Of a DNA stretch of 64,000 nucleotides, positions 7,444 through 16,296 are shown piece after piece. Position 1 is the stretch's first letter, and each line of letters starts with the position of its first letter. The stretch covers positions 2,677,754 through 2,741,753 of the forward strand of contig NZ_CP073100.1 in the NCBI RefSeq assembly GCF_018137965.1, read 5' to 3'. The notes under the pieces were generated by a model that saw nothing but the letters and a program-made list of their open reading frames with translations, was not told the origin of the DNA and made no database searches. The position numbers and the translations under genes were made by a program. This stretch comes from Luteolibacter ambystomatis (GTDB lineage Bacteria > Verrucomicrobiota > Verrucomicrobiia > Verrucomicrobiales > Akkermansiaceae).

Positions 7444-8853
7444 CTACCGCTTCCCCAGTCGCTTCCGCTCCTTGGTATACCACTGCGTGGGCGAAAACTC
7501 CCTGACAGTAGCCAGAGGCGTCGCCAGTTCCTTCCGCCTCCCCAGCTTGGCCATGAATTTGTCCCGCGGCACAGCCACCGCAAATCGTTGGCTCGGAGGC
7601 TCAAGCTGAACGAGCCCCTCTGCCTCCAGAGCTTGAAAGATCCGCCGCATCTCCTCCGCCGTCTTCACCGATTGCACGGCTGTCATCGCGACTCTTCGCG
7701 ACACGGCAGTTCCGACCGTCCTAACCTTCTTTAGCACCGCTTTCCAGCGCTCTCCCGGGACGAGTGGCACTTCCACCCCAATTCCATGGTAGACCAGCAT
7801 CTCCAATCCGAGCGCCACTCCACGGACGGCACGTGTGACCAACTGTTTGTAGCATTCGATCGCTGGCTTTTCCGCCACACCCTGCCGTGCCGCCCAATTC
7901 ACAAGCAACCGGGCCATGAAAGTGAGATTCCGAACCGCGTCCAGAACGGCCATCTCATAACGGGCAGGCAGCCCACGAAGTCGGCGGCGAATGGCTTGAA
8001 GGTAGTCACCCACAAGTTCCATCGGTGGCAGAGAGCAATGATGCCGGAAATCCTCGTTTCCGTATCTCAGCGCAAGTCCCAGATACTCCACGAGGGCCGT
8101 CAAATCCTTGAGGTGCGGCGGCTCGCCGGAAGGCAGTGAACCAACTGGAACTAGGAGACCCGGGCTATCGTCTCCGATCAGCGGCTTTACCAGCTTCGCC
8201 ACCTTCGCGCGCGGGACAACACCCAGTATCGGGCAATAGGATTCGAACCGCCCCTTCAGGCAATAACCCGGAGGGCGTAGCAATGAGAGACCTCGGGCAA
8301 TTTCCTCTTCCACCTGTGCAAGATCCTCCGAGGTGGTCACCGAAAACGAGCGCCAGAGGAGTTCGTCCCGAAGCACCCCGAAGTCAGCCGTGATACGCCC
8401 GTTCATCACGGCCATGCCGCAGGCGGTTCCGAAAGCCGAGGTTTGCAGCTCCTGCCAGGATTTCACTTGCGGGATCGGAGCCACTCTCTTCGCTTGGCAA
8501 GCCCTGGCGTAATCACGCTGGGCGACAAGCTGAAGGTAATCCTGGGACTTGGGATCGACATCCGCATACGCCTTGCCGCCGGGCTTGTGGTGAATCCCCT
8601 TGAAGAGAGGGTTTAGAATGGTCTCCAGAGCCCTCCGATGTGCCGGGGCATTCTCGGCCACAAGCAGGAGCGACGGCGTCATGCTGGGACGGTTGAACCG
8701 CGCCTCCTGCCACAACGACACCACCAGCGCCAGGGCGGCAGCGCATCCCGCGACGTCATGGCCCTCGTAGTGCCTCATCCAGTCGAGAAGACGGACAATG
8801 ACCGGGGGATCGTCCGATGCCACATTGAGCCAGCATTTATGAAATGAAAGCAT
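7444..8853 (-). CDS. hypothetical mobile-element protein (paralogue-like pair, member 2)
   Basis: 469 aa from ATG 8853, which overlaps the end of the upstream gene by 17 bp. It is mostly helical. The N-terminal PSLLLVAENAPAHRRALETI segment, followed by LNPL, resembles the Walker-A region of DUF3987-type plasmid/phage primase-helicases with the P-loop residues lost, but that is only a hint. The C-terminus is winged-helix-like (RRVAMTAVQSVKTAEEMRRI, then a GLVQLE strand), matching the end of the upstream gene in layout. The conserved gene pair lies downstream of the replication initiator, so a role in replication or partition is plausible but unproven. Confidence 0.6.
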   Translation of the reverse strand: MLSFHKCWLNVASDDPPVIVRLLDWMRHYEGHDVAGCAAALALVVSLWQEARFNRPSMTPSLLLVAENAPAHRRALETILNPLFKGIHHKPGGKAYADVDPKSQDYLQLVAQRDYARACQAKRVAPIPQVKSWQELQTSAFGTACGMAVMNGRITADFGVLRDELLWRSFSVTTSEDLAQVEEEIARGLSLLRPPGYCLKGRFESYCPILGVVPRAKVAKLVKPLIGDDSPGLLVPVGSLPSGEPPHLKDLTALVEYLGLALRYGNEDFRHHCSLPPMELVGDYLQAIRRRLRGLPARYEMAVLDAVRNLTFMARLLVNWAARQGVAEKPAIECYKQLVTRAVRGVALGLEMLVYHGIGVEVPLVPGERWKAVLKKVRTVGTAVSRRVAMTAVQSVKTAEEMRRIFQALEAEGLVQLEPPSQRFAVAVPRDKFMAKLGRRKELATPLATVREFSPTQWYTKERKRLGKR

Positions 8854-10258
8854 CGACTTCGACAATGGGGTTGGAGGTTTCAATCAATCGGCGGGCGGCG
8901 GCCACGGGTGTGTCCGACCTGACCCATGAATCGTCCTGCCGGATGGCCAATCCCAAGTCCGCGAGATGGGCGAGCAACGCTGCCACCTCGGCTGTCTTCG
9001 TCTTGACCCCCTTTCGAATAATGTCGCGCGGCGTCTGGGGATCACCCGACTCAGGCAGTTTGTCGTAGACCTGCAGGGCAAGCTTGCGCCGTGATAGCAT
9101 CACGGAGTGGCCTTGGAGTTCCTGCTGGTGCCGGAGACTGCTACGGACGAGCACAAGCACCAGTTCGGTAAGGCCTTCGTGGAATCCGTCGGGCCATTTC
9201 CCTGCTACCTTCGACAGGAGCTCGACTCCTCTGTATAGGGTGGCAAACAACGGCGTGCAGAGCTCCACGTAGCGCGGCGAAATCCCCGGCAGCTTGCGCA
9301 GTTGTTGCCGGATCGACCGGTGCGCACTCAGCAGCCCTTCTACTTTCCCGGTCTGGCAGGCCGCTCCCATGAGACGGTTATTCAGCACGACTTTTGCTGC
9401 CTTTGGGAAAGCGGTGACTACGTCGAATCTGGCGTCGTCAGATGGAGCAGCATCCAAATCCGTGGAGCACAGCCATTTCGGAGCCAGCCAGAACATCCGG
9501 TTCGGCCAAGTGGCGGCGCTTCCGTTCGGATTGGCGATCCACTGGCCCATGAAATCCGGGACGCTGGCAATCAGATGTCCGAAGACAGGAACGGAGTAAT
9601 CACCAACTGCGGGCAGGTGGGATCCGGTCAGTATCCCATTGAGCAAGTCATCCACAGGACCGACCTGCTCGATGCGGGAGAACTTCAGCACAGCAAGGAT
9701 CCGCGCGTCATGGGCTGCTTCCAACTCACGGGCCAAGGGCGTTACTCCGACCGAGGAGGCGAGAAACCGCGGGTGAGTGAACGCCCGGTCCCTCCGGTCA
9801 TCGGCGTCCTCCTTGAAGAAGTCGGCCTGTTCCCATGATTGGTGCGCCAGCCGATGAATGTGCTTTTCTCGAAATGACTTGGCCTCTTCAAGCTGCGACA
9901 AGGGAACAACACACTTGGTTATCGCCACGCGTTCGAGATGCTTCCGCTTCCTCATGATAATCCCGACATTCGCCAGATGCCTCCCCTGCAGCTCCTGAAG
10001 TGGCCGAAAAACGTGCTGTTCAAGGAGCCGGGAGGTCAATGGATCACTGCTTAGCAAGCTCAGGCCGGTTGTGAGACGCCGGTTGGCTTCCGGGTCTTCC
10101 AAACCCTCTTCGAGCGACTCCAGCGCGCATAGAGAAGCGCACATGGCGACCAGGACGTTTGCGCCAGCGACCGGATTGCCGTCGCCGAGACGGCCGAGAT
10201 CCAATCCACGGCAAAGCTTCGCCAAGGGATCGGCGAGGGGTGAGGTATCGCTGTTCAT
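8837..10258 (-). CDS. hypothetical mobile-element protein (paralogue-like pair, member 1)
   Basis: 473 aa from ATG 10258; the open frame extends to 10417 but that part overlaps the initiator gene. It is helical, with the same apparent architecture as the next gene: a basic LRKLPG helix region, a C-terminal KTAE..ALLAHLADLGLAI winged-helix-like tail and similar length. No family is recognised and no ATPase motif is seen. It starts 70 bp after the replication-initiator gene and overlaps the next gene by 17 bp, indicating one transcript. Confidence 0.6.
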   Translation of the reverse strand: MNSDTSPLADPLAKLCRGLDLGRLGDGNPVAGANVLVAMCASLCALESLEEGLEDPEANRRLTTGLSLLSSDPLTSRLLEQHVFRPLQELQGRHLANVGIIMRKRKHLERVAITKCVVPLSQLEEAKSFREKHIHRLAHQSWEQADFFKEDADDRRDRAFTHPRFLASSVGVTPLARELEAAHDARILAVLKFSRIEQVGPVDDLLNGILTGSHLPAVGDYSVPVFGHLIASVPDFMGQWIANPNGSAATWPNRMFWLAPKWLCSTDLDAAPSDDARFDVVTAFPKAAKVVLNNRLMGAACQTGKVEGLLSAHRSIRQQLRKLPGISPRYVELCTPLFATLYRGVELLSKVAGKWPDGFHEGLTELVLVLVRSSLRHQQELQGHSVMLSRRKLALQVYDKLPESGDPQTPRDIIRKGVKTKTAEVAALLAHLADLGLAIRQDDSWVRSDTPVAAARRLIETSNPIVEVDAFIS

Positions 10259-10328
10259 GACTTTAGGGAGTCGAGGCACGCAAGAAGCCCCACCGTCCTC
10301 TCGACACGCGGACGGCGGAGCCAAAGGT

Positions 10329-11456
10329 TCACAGGACGGGTGCGGGTGTGTAGTAGCCCACCCGCTGTGGGGTATAGGCCCGGGTGATGTGACCGTCTTG
10401 GTAGGCGTAGCGTGCAACCATGCCTTCCAGAGGAGCTTCCAATGCGGAAATCACGACCTTGGGCTGGTTCCTGAATGCCTCGTCGCTGAAGAGCTCCGCG
10501 GCCGAAAGATCCACCAGGGTCTGGTAGTGGCGCAGGGCCTCGTTCCAGATCTTTCGCGTCCGCGCCTGCTTGAGGCCCTTCTCCACGGCATAGGACTTCA
10601 CCAACGAGCCGATCTCCAGTCCATGGTCCTTCGACAAATGGGCGATGAACCGGGAAATGCCTTCTTTGACGGGATCGTCGGCCAACGAGCGGTAAAGCCC
10701 TTCGAGTTCGCCCATCTCGCGCCTGAAAACGGCAAGCAGACCCTCCATGGTGAACGACACCAGGCGCTCCTGGCCATCGATCATCCGCCGGCAACGTGTC
10801 GGAAAGGCAGTCACCAGGCGCTCCTCCAGGAGTCGTACCTCGAAGCGCAGCGCCGCCGGAGCCTCGACGTCGAACTTCTTCAATGCCCGGTGCATCTCGG
10901 TGTCCTTACGATAAATCTGCACTTTCAGCGAGGAGCCGAGCAGCGTGATCGATTCACCGTGGTATGCCGACGCTGGCTTCCTGACGCCGGGATGGCGGAT
11001 ATTCCGGCAGGCGCGGAGGAGTTCGCCGGATGGATCGGCAATGTGGAAGGGGATTTCCAGACCGCTCCAGTAGGCATCGGACTCCGGCAGACCGGGGATG
11101 ATGCGGTGCTGATCCTCTCGGACCACGACCTTGCACAGTAGGTCGGATAGTCGGGTCAGCATCGCGATCATGGCATTCTGGCCGTCCAGGATCCGTCCGT
11201 TGTGTCCGAACAGCAGCGAAGGCGCGTTGCAGGAGACCTTGTAGGCGCGGTATTCGTCTCCGATCTTCTTGACGAAGATCCGGAGCGCGCCATTCGGCAG
11301 GAGATCGATGATGCCTACCTTGGAGCCCTTTTTGTTGTAGCCGGGCGGAATGACCTGAAGGTCGGGGAACCCGAGAGCGCGGGAGCATACTTCGGAATCG
11401 GTGAAAAGCTCCGCGGGAATGCGGACGTTCAATCTGAATTTGATCGAGTCTAGCAT
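10329..11456 (-). CDS. candidate phage/plasmid replication initiator (gene II/X family)
   Basis: 375 aa from ATG 11456 (MLDSIKFRLNV); an in-frame ATG at 11507 adds 17 residues. The early layout LPNGALRIFVKKIG followed by YRAYKVSCNAPSLLFGHNGR and a run of NAMIAMLTRLSDLL recalls gene II/X initiators of filamentous phages (TIGR01629-like; the characteristic 'S.AK.L.GHN' block). A later FEVRLLEERL segment may be part of the nicking domain; the catalytic Tyr cannot be assigned by eye. These proteins nick double-stranded DNA to start rolling-circle replication. It is the first gene of the leftward replication operon, facing the repeat array at 11.7 kb. Confidence 0.6.
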   Translation of the reverse strand: MLDSIKFRLNVRIPAELFTDSEVCSRALGFPDLQVIPPGYNKKGSKVGIIDLLPNGALRIFVKKIGDEYRAYKVSCNAPSLLFGHNGRILDGQNAMIAMLTRLSDLLCKVVVREDQHRIIPGLPESDAYWSGLEIPFHIADPSGELLRACRNIRHPGVRKPASAYHGESITLLGSSLKVQIYRKDTEMHRALKKFDVEAPAALRFEVRLLEERLVTAFPTRCRRMIDGQERLVSFTMEGLLAVFRREMGELEGLYRSLADDPVKEGISRFIAHLSKDHGLEIGSLVKSYAVEKGLKQARTRKIWNEALRHYQTLVDLSAAELFSDEAFRNQPKVVISALEAPLEGMVARYAYQDGHITRAYTPQRVGYYTPAPVL

Positions 11457-11478
11457 GGTTGTCGTTTGGTTGGTAGGG

Positions 11479-11528
11479 GATGAAAAATGAGAGGATTTGG
11501 CGTCCATTGAGCGCGTGCGCGCGGGACA
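11479..11528 (-). repeat. copy 2 of a ~48-bp dispersed repeat of the element
   Basis: Reverse complement reads ATGTCCCGCGCGCACGCGCT then CAATGGACGC..., ending TCATTTTTCAT, matching 7184-7230 on the other strand. It overlaps the alternative start of the replication-initiator gene, so it may be a transcription or replication signal rather than coding DNA. Confidence 0.55.
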
Positions 11529-11711
11529 TTCCTCTCAGCGGCATCAGCCGCCTCATTTCCAGAGTGGGAGGCAAAACACGCGACGCGCACGAGTGGGATT
11601 CAATGACGTCGAGCACGAAGGGATCAGTGGCTCAACGGCGGCCAACAGCAACCCAAAAATCAACACAACAATTTCACCAATAGATACTTACAAACAAATC
11701 AAAGCTTGGAG

Positions 11712-11814
11712 ATTGAACTGAATTTGAACGAATCACCTATGCTCGAGGGTTCTATTGAATCGGATTTGAACGAGACTTGTTCATTTTCCAGTCAAGATTG
11801 AACGTGTTTTGAAA
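11712..11814 (+). promoter_or_regulatory. three-unit repeat array ATTGAAY-N4-TTTGAAM (iteron or operator)
   Basis: Half-sites ATTGAAC/T lie at 11712, 11754 and 11797, each followed exactly 11 bp later by TTTGAAC/A (11723, 11765, 11808). The unit period is 42-43 bp, so all sites lie on one helix face. The array sits in the otherwise empty, AT-richer 455-bp region between the divergent initiator and the 273-aa gene, as expected for initiator iterons or a repressor operator. Confidence 0.65.
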
Positions 11815-11911
11815 TCGCCAAGGACGATGAAGCTGCCCACTCCGAGCCGAAGAAAAATTCCGGAGCGGCCCATCGGAACCTTCCTCCCGCCCTTCAACAA
11901 CTCCCTATCGC

Positions 11912-12733
11912 ATGCCTGACACCACCGACACGCCCGAAGTTCCACTGATCAAAAAGGTCATCGAATTGCTCCGCGAAGAGCGGCCTGGGTGGCTGGATCA
12001 AGACCGTCTGCCGTCCCAGCCCGTAATAAACCGCCTCCTGTCCAAGGCTCAATTTCTGATTTCAGAAGCGGAACGGCTGCCGAAAATCGAGGTGCATGCT
12101 TACCAGCTTTTCGACTCCAACGATCCGTTGATGACCCCAGGAGACATTGCCGAGCGATTTAAGGAAGCGGGATGGAAGAGAGGAAAGTCCCGCAATACCA
12201 TCGCGGATAAAATCCTCACCATACTAGAGCATGCTGACGCAGAAGGCGCTCGCGTGATGGAATTGATGACCGGTGTTCTGCTTGAAGGACCTCCGACACC
12301 GGACCCCAAGGAAAAGTTCATCGCTAAAATTCGTGCGGAGCTGGACGAGTTGTTTCGCCGCCTCGGCATTCATCAATTCCTCCCTAACCGGCAAGCATTG
12401 AAGGAGGTCCTTTTCTCCAAGATCGCGAACGCTCTCGATAGTGCTCTCCGGATCTCAGATTCCGCTTGGCGCAGGGCCAACCCCGAGGCCATGATAGCAT
12501 CATCTGGCTTCATGCGTTACGTCTGCGGCTCAGATACGGTCGAACAGTATCGCGACCGAAAAGACGCTCGAGTGCGCGCCTACGAATTGTTCCTCTACGC
12601 AGCTCAACGGCAGATCCTGCCTCGCGAGCTGACGATAGCACGGGGCGGCTTACACAAAACCACGTGCCTCACACCTTCGGTGCCTCGCGACAAACCAATC
12701 GTGGAAAACTACTGCGAGGATTTCACGCTTTGA
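11912..12733 (+). CDS. hypothetical protein beside the repeat array
   Basis: 273 aa, soluble, mixed helical. It contains the segment PGDIAERFKEAGWKRGKSRN followed by TIADKILTIL, and a later FLPNRQALKEVLFSKIANAL stretch. I recognise no family. It is divergent from the replication operon and just downstream of the ATTGAA/TTTGAA array, the usual place for a copy-control or immunity gene, but this is inferred from position only. ATG 11912 is the only reasonable start. Confidence 0.6.
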   Translation: MPDTTDTPEVPLIKKVIELLREERPGWLDQDRLPSQPVINRLLSKAQFLISEAERLPKIEVHAYQLFDSNDPLMTPGDIAERFKEAGWKRGKSRNTIADKILTILEHADAEGARVMELMTGVLLEGPPTPDPKEKFIAKIRAELDELFRRLGIHQFLPNRQALKEVLFSKIANALDSALRISDSAWRRANPEAMIASSGFMRYVCGSDTVEQYRDRKDARVRAYELFLYAAQRQILPRELTIARGGLHKTTCLTPSVPRDKPIVENYCEDFTL

Positions 12734-12797
12734 ATGGATTACGAGGGCTTGGTAAAGACCATTCCCTCGGACACATAGATCCATGAGCCCGGCATCG

Positions 12798-13244
12798 CTA
12801 TACCGCTGCCCGAGCCCCTTCAATCACACCTTCTGCGTAATGAGCACGCTCCTCGAACGAAGCCAACGCATTGAGATCGGTCTCGTAGAGTGAGCAGAGA
12901 CGTTGGATTTCGTCCACCTCTCCCAGCGTGATGTTGTCGAGATCGACCGTGGGGATGCGTGGGAACTCGGGTCCCAATAGGAGGCTCAGCGCGAGGATGG
13001 AGAGTTCCACCGAGCGCACTTCGCCCGGCTGCGGTGCGAGCGTCCTAGTCATTTGAACGGGAGTCGCCTGATTGGCCGCAAGAACATCCTCCAAACGAAA
13101 ACGAATGATCTTGTCCTTGCGGAAAGCCACCGGGATCGAGCCGTTAGCCGCCCAGTAGTGGATCGTGCGGGGATCGACATTGAAATGGACAGCAATCTCG
13201 GTTGCCGTTTGTAAAGCTGCCGGGGTTGGTCGGGAGGACTTCAT
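12798..13244 (-). CDS. HTH (MerR/excisionase-like) DNA-binding protein
   Basis: 148 aa from ATG 13244 (open frame to 13340). The N-terminal winged helix is ATEIAVHFNVDPRTIHYWAA then NGSIPVAFRKDKIIRFRLED, the standard HTH_17/excisionase pattern (helix-turn-helix plus a wing with VAFR...IRF). The C-terminal half is helical and acidic. It sits next to the integrase in the same direction, so a directionality factor or regulator of excision is likely. Confidence 0.7.
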   Translation of the reverse strand: MKSSRPTPAALQTATEIAVHFNVDPRTIHYWAANGSIPVAFRKDKIIRFRLEDVLAANQATPVQMTRTLAPQPGEVRSVELSILALSLLLGPEFPRIPTVDLDNITLGEVDEIQRLCSLYETDLNALASFEERAHYAEGVIEGARAAV

Positions 13245-13360
13245 CGTTTCGCACCGGGTATAATACGATACGGTCCATTTGGAAATGAATACCGACCGCT
13301 GTCGCCCTCGTAGACCCAGCACCGAACACCGTCGGACCATCGTGCCGGCCTTTCAAACGT

Positions 13361-14506
13361 TCAAGCAGCTAACCTCGTCGGACGAAGATCGAGAATCCTA
13401 TGAGCGTCTCCTTTTGTGATGGCCCCGACATATCGGCGTCGCAACGTTTCGATTCCTTCGGAGTGGCCGAAAACGAAGACCAAGTCCTGCACCGGATACC
13501 CAGAGGCCACCATAATAGAGGCATTGGTCTTTCTCCAGGCGTTTCGAGGGAACACAGGGCCTCTAGGATTGGGGTTTCCTCCCAACAGTTTGCTGGAAAT
13601 ACTCCATCCACACAGAGCGCGAATGCGATCATCCCGGTTTTCAAAATTGGCGGGCAGCAACCCTGTTTCTGGATCGTCGGGCCGGAATACTTCGCCCCAA
13701 GCCCTAAGCGGGTCGTTCCACGGTATAAATCGTGCCGCATCGAGTTTGGCCTGCTCGTCCGAAACACGGATCCCGTCCTCAATCACATCCTGCCAGGTCA
13801 TCCGCGCTGCTTCACCCTTTCGCAGACCTGAATACAGGAGGATTGCGTAAGCACCTGCCATTTCAGGATCGACTTCCTCAGCCTTGCGAAGCAATTGCTC
13901 TACTTGCTCGGGCTTCAAAACGACCGCTCGCTTGATCTTGCGCCGCTGGGGCTGCTCCACATGGTTGAACGTTTCCGCAAGGCACCACTTTTTGCGTGCG
14001 CACCACCCCCAAAAAGTGCGCGCGTTGCCGTAGTGCTCCCGGTAGGTTCCCCTGCTCCAAGTGGCCAATAGAGCCGCGAGTTCGGTACCATCAATGCCAG
14101 CCAAACTCCGTGAGTGAAAAGGCGTGAAGAACCGGATGGTCCTCTCGTAAGACCTCCTCGTCACCTCTTCGATTTCAGCGGTGGCAGTCCACAGATTTCC
14201 CGCTCTCAAAAGAATCTCCGATTCGGCGTCCTTGTCGAATCGCTCGCGGAAGAGCCTTGCTGCATCCACAAGGCTGGCTCCCGTTCCTTCCAATAGCTTT
14301 AGAGCCTGTTGGACCTCGGCTGACAGCGAAGGGGAAACGGCCAGTGCTTCTCCATCGGAGAGCTTCTCGATGTAGTCGCGAGCTTTTGCACGGGAAGGAA
14401 ACCAGTAGCGCTCACGCTTGCCCGAGTCAGAAAGCGATGCAGGAACATCGACCTGCCACCTCCCACTTTTGATCTCCTTCGGCTTCAGCCCTGCGAACGA
14501 TTTCAT
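13361..14506 (-). CDS. tyrosine-family site-specific integrase
   Basis: 381 aa. The N-terminal arm-binding type domain (GRWQVDVPASLSDSGKRERY) is followed by a core-binding domain and a catalytic domain. The catalytic residues visible are the Arg in YSGLRKGEAARMTW, the Lys after DEQA, a box II RKT where the usual His is Asn (FPRNAWRKT), FGH, and the Tyr of RRRYVG. It should integrate and excise the element; its 5' end lies ~94 bp from the tRNA-Gln 3' end, the expected attachment site. The start MKSFAGLKPKE (14506) is preferred over ATG 14524 by the shape of the N-terminus. Confidence 0.9.
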   Translation of the reverse strand: MKSFAGLKPKEIKSGRWQVDVPASLSDSGKRERYWFPSRAKARDYIEKLSDGEALAVSPSLSAEVQQALKLLEGTGASLVDAARLFRERFDKDAESEILLRAGNLWTATAEIEEVTRRSYERTIRFFTPFHSRSLAGIDGTELAALLATWSRGTYREHYGNARTFWGWCARKKWCLAETFNHVEQPQRRKIKRAVVLKPEQVEQLLRKAEEVDPEMAGAYAILLYSGLRKGEAARMTWQDVIEDGIRVSDEQAKLDAARFIPWNDPLRAWGEVFRPDDPETGLLPANFENRDDRIRALCGWSISSKLLGGNPNPRGPVFPRNAWRKTNASIMVASGYPVQDLVFVFGHSEGIETLRRRYVGAITKGDAHRILDLRPTRLAA

Positions 14507-14599
14507 GGACAAAACACTGCCCAAAACTGCCCAATTTTGCCAGAAATAGCGGAAATCCGAGATTCAGGCGAAAAGTTCCCACTGATACTCAACGACAAC

Positions 14600-14673
14600 T
14601 GGCAGTCTCGTAAGGACTCGAACCTTAACAAACAGAGTCAGAATCTGTTGTGCTACCATTACACCACGAGACT
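14600..14673 (-). tRNA. tRNA-Gln (CTG anticodon), likely attachment site
   Basis: The cloverleaf folds: 7-bp acceptor AGTCTCG/CGAGACT, D-stem GTGT/GCAC, anticodon stem ACAGA/TCTGT with loop TTCTGAC, T-stem TAAGG/CCTTA with loop TTCGAGT, discriminator G, and encoded CCA. Codon CAG. The element integrase lies immediately beyond its 3' end, so the 3' part of this gene is probably attL/attR; the second copy should lie outside the window. Confidence 0.93.
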
Positions 14674-14727
14674 TTTTTGACGAAGCCTGGAGGCCAGTTG
14701 TTGGATGGGTGCCGGGCTGCGGGAGAG

Positions 14728-14798
14728 CAGCCTCGCTAGGACTCGAACCTAGAAATACGGAATCAAAATCCGGTGTGTTACCATTACACTACGAGGCT
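14728..14798 (-). tRNA. tRNA-Gln (TTG anticodon)
   Basis: Acceptor AGCCTCG/CGAGGCT, D-stem GTGT/ACAC, anticodon loop TTTTGAT (anticodon TTG, codon CAA), T-arm CTAGG TTCGAGT CCTAG. The CCA end is not encoded. Position 27-43 is a C-U mismatch in the anticodon stem. It is 54 bp from the other tRNA-Gln, same strand, and they may share a transcript. Confidence 0.92.
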
Positions 14799-14861
14799 AT
14801 TGACCCGTCGGCGGGGCGGGAAATTACCGGCCCGGTTCCGCGTTGGCAACACGGAATTCGT

Positions 14862-16055
14862 TTATTTGAGGAGGTATTTCGCGGCCTGCTCGACGTCCTT
14901 GTCACCGCGGCCGGAGAGGTTCGCGATGATGATGGTGTCCTTGGAAAGCGTCGGCGCGATCTTGCGGACATGGGCCATGGCGTGGGCGCTTTCGAGCGCC
15001 GGGAGGATACCCTCGGTGTGGGCGAGTTCCTTGAAGGCGGCGAGAGCCTCGTCATCGGTGGCGTAGGAATACTCCACGCGGCCGATGCTCTGGAGGTAGG
15101 CGTGCTCCGGGCCGACGGCGGCGTAGTCGAGACCGGCGGAGACGGAATGCGTCAGCTCGATCTGGCCGTCGTCATTGGCGAGCAGCCAGGTCTTGGTGCC
15201 CTGGAGGACGCCGAGCTTGCCGCCTTGGAAGCGGGCGGCGTGGCGCTCGGGAATGATGCCCTCGCCACCGGCTTCCACGCCGATCATGAGGACGTCATCA
15301 TCGCCCAGGAAGGGATGGAACAGGCCGATGGCATTCGAACCGCCGCCGACGCAGGCGACGAGGATGTCCGGGAGGCGGCCTTCCTTCTCGAGGATCTGGC
15401 GGCGGGCCTCCACGCCGATGACGCGGTGGAAATCGCGGACCATCATCGGGAACGGGTGCGAGCCAAGCGCGGAGCCGAGAATGTAGTGGGTGTGATCGAC
15501 GGTGGCGACCCAGTCGCGCATGGCCTCATTGACGGCCTCCTTGAGCGTGGCCTGGCCGGCGGTGACGGCGCGGACCTCGGCCCCCATGAGGCGCATGCGG
15601 GCGACATTGAGCGCCTGGCGCTCCATGTCCACGGCACCCATGTAAACGACGCACTCCATGCCGAAGCGGGCGCAGACGGTGGCGGTGGCCACGCCGTGCT
15701 GGCCGGCGCCGGTTTCCGCGATGATGCGCTTCTTGCCCAGGCGCTTCGCGAGGAGGATCTGGCCGATGGCGTTGTTGATCTTGTGCGCGCCGGTGTGGAG
15801 CAGGTCCTCGCGCTTCAGGTAGATTTTCGCGCCGCCGAGGACCTCGGTCCAGCGCTCGGCAAAGTAGAGGGGCGTCGGACGGCCGACGTAGTCGGCGAGG
15901 AGGTGGTCGAGCTCCTTCTGGAACTCGGGATCGCGGCGGGCCTCGTCGTAGGCCGTGGTGAGCTCCTGGAGCGGCGCCATGAGCGTTTCCGGGACGAACA
16001 TTCCGCCGAATTTGCCGAAGTGGCCGGTGGCGTCTGGCAGGGTGGTGAGAGACAT
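14862..16055 (-). CDS. trpB: tryptophan synthase beta chain
   Basis: 397 aa, the standard length. It catalyses the PLP-dependent joining of indole and L-serine as the last step of tryptophan synthesis, with the alpha chain. Seen: PLP lysine K92 in [25 protein letters not shown], the phosphate-binding [10 protein letters not shown] loop, and [14 protein letters not shown]. The start [11 protein letters not shown] (16055) is chosen by homology; the frame extends to 16271 through a palindromic repeat. No other trp gene is in the window. Transcription proceeds toward the tRNA-Gln pair. Confidence 0.97.
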   Translation of the reverse strand: MSLTTLPDATGHFGKFGGMFVPETLMAPLQELTTAYDEARRDPEFQKELDHLLADYVGRPTPLYFAERWTEVLGGAKIYLKREDLLHTGAHKINNAIGQILLAKRLGKKRIIAETGAGQHGVATATVCARFGMECVVYMGAVDMERQALNVARMRLMGAEVRAVTAGQATLKEAVNEAMRDWVATVDHTHYILGSALGSHPFPMMVRDFHRVIGVEARRQILEKEGRLPDILVACVGGGSNAIGLFHPFLGDDDVLMIGVEAGGEGIIPERHAARFQGGKLGVLQGTKTWLLANDDGQIELTHSVSAGLDYAAVGPEHAYLQSIGRVEYSYATDDEALAAFKELAHTEGILPALESAHAMAHVRKIAPTLSKDTIIIANLSGRGDKDVEQAAKYLLK

Positions 16056-16221
16056 GATGCGGGGACCGGAAGGGGCTGAGGGGAAGAAGGAGGACGCCGG
16101 GGCGGAAAGCAAGCGGGAATCCCCTCCCCGCCCTGCGGCGAGGAACCACGAAAAACACGAAGGCTCGCGAAAAGATGGACCTCGGAAGCTCCGGGAGGAG
16201 GGGCCGGTCACAGGCAGGAAA

Positions 16222-16288
16222 ACCACGAATGAGCACGAATCGATGAGGACAACCTCTTCATTCGTGTCCATTTGTGTTCATTCGTGGT
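16222..16288. repeat. inverted-repeat element with CACGAATG... ends
   Basis: Left arm ACCACGAATGAGCACGAAT; right arm ATTCGTG..TGTTCATTCGTGGT. It lies in the bioD-trpB spacer. Related copies at 42761-42858 and fragments near 16141 and 42895 show a dispersed family. Confidence 0.7.
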
Positions 16289-16296
16289 CTCTCTTT

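Noticed and set aside
14862..16055. trp operon
   Set aside because: Only trpB is present; trpA, trpC and others are not adjacent.
14709..16079. Long plus-strand open frame of 456 codons
   Set aside because: It is the antisense shadow of trpB and the tRNA-Gln(TTG) region; codon pattern and Gly/Ala-rich translation show no family.
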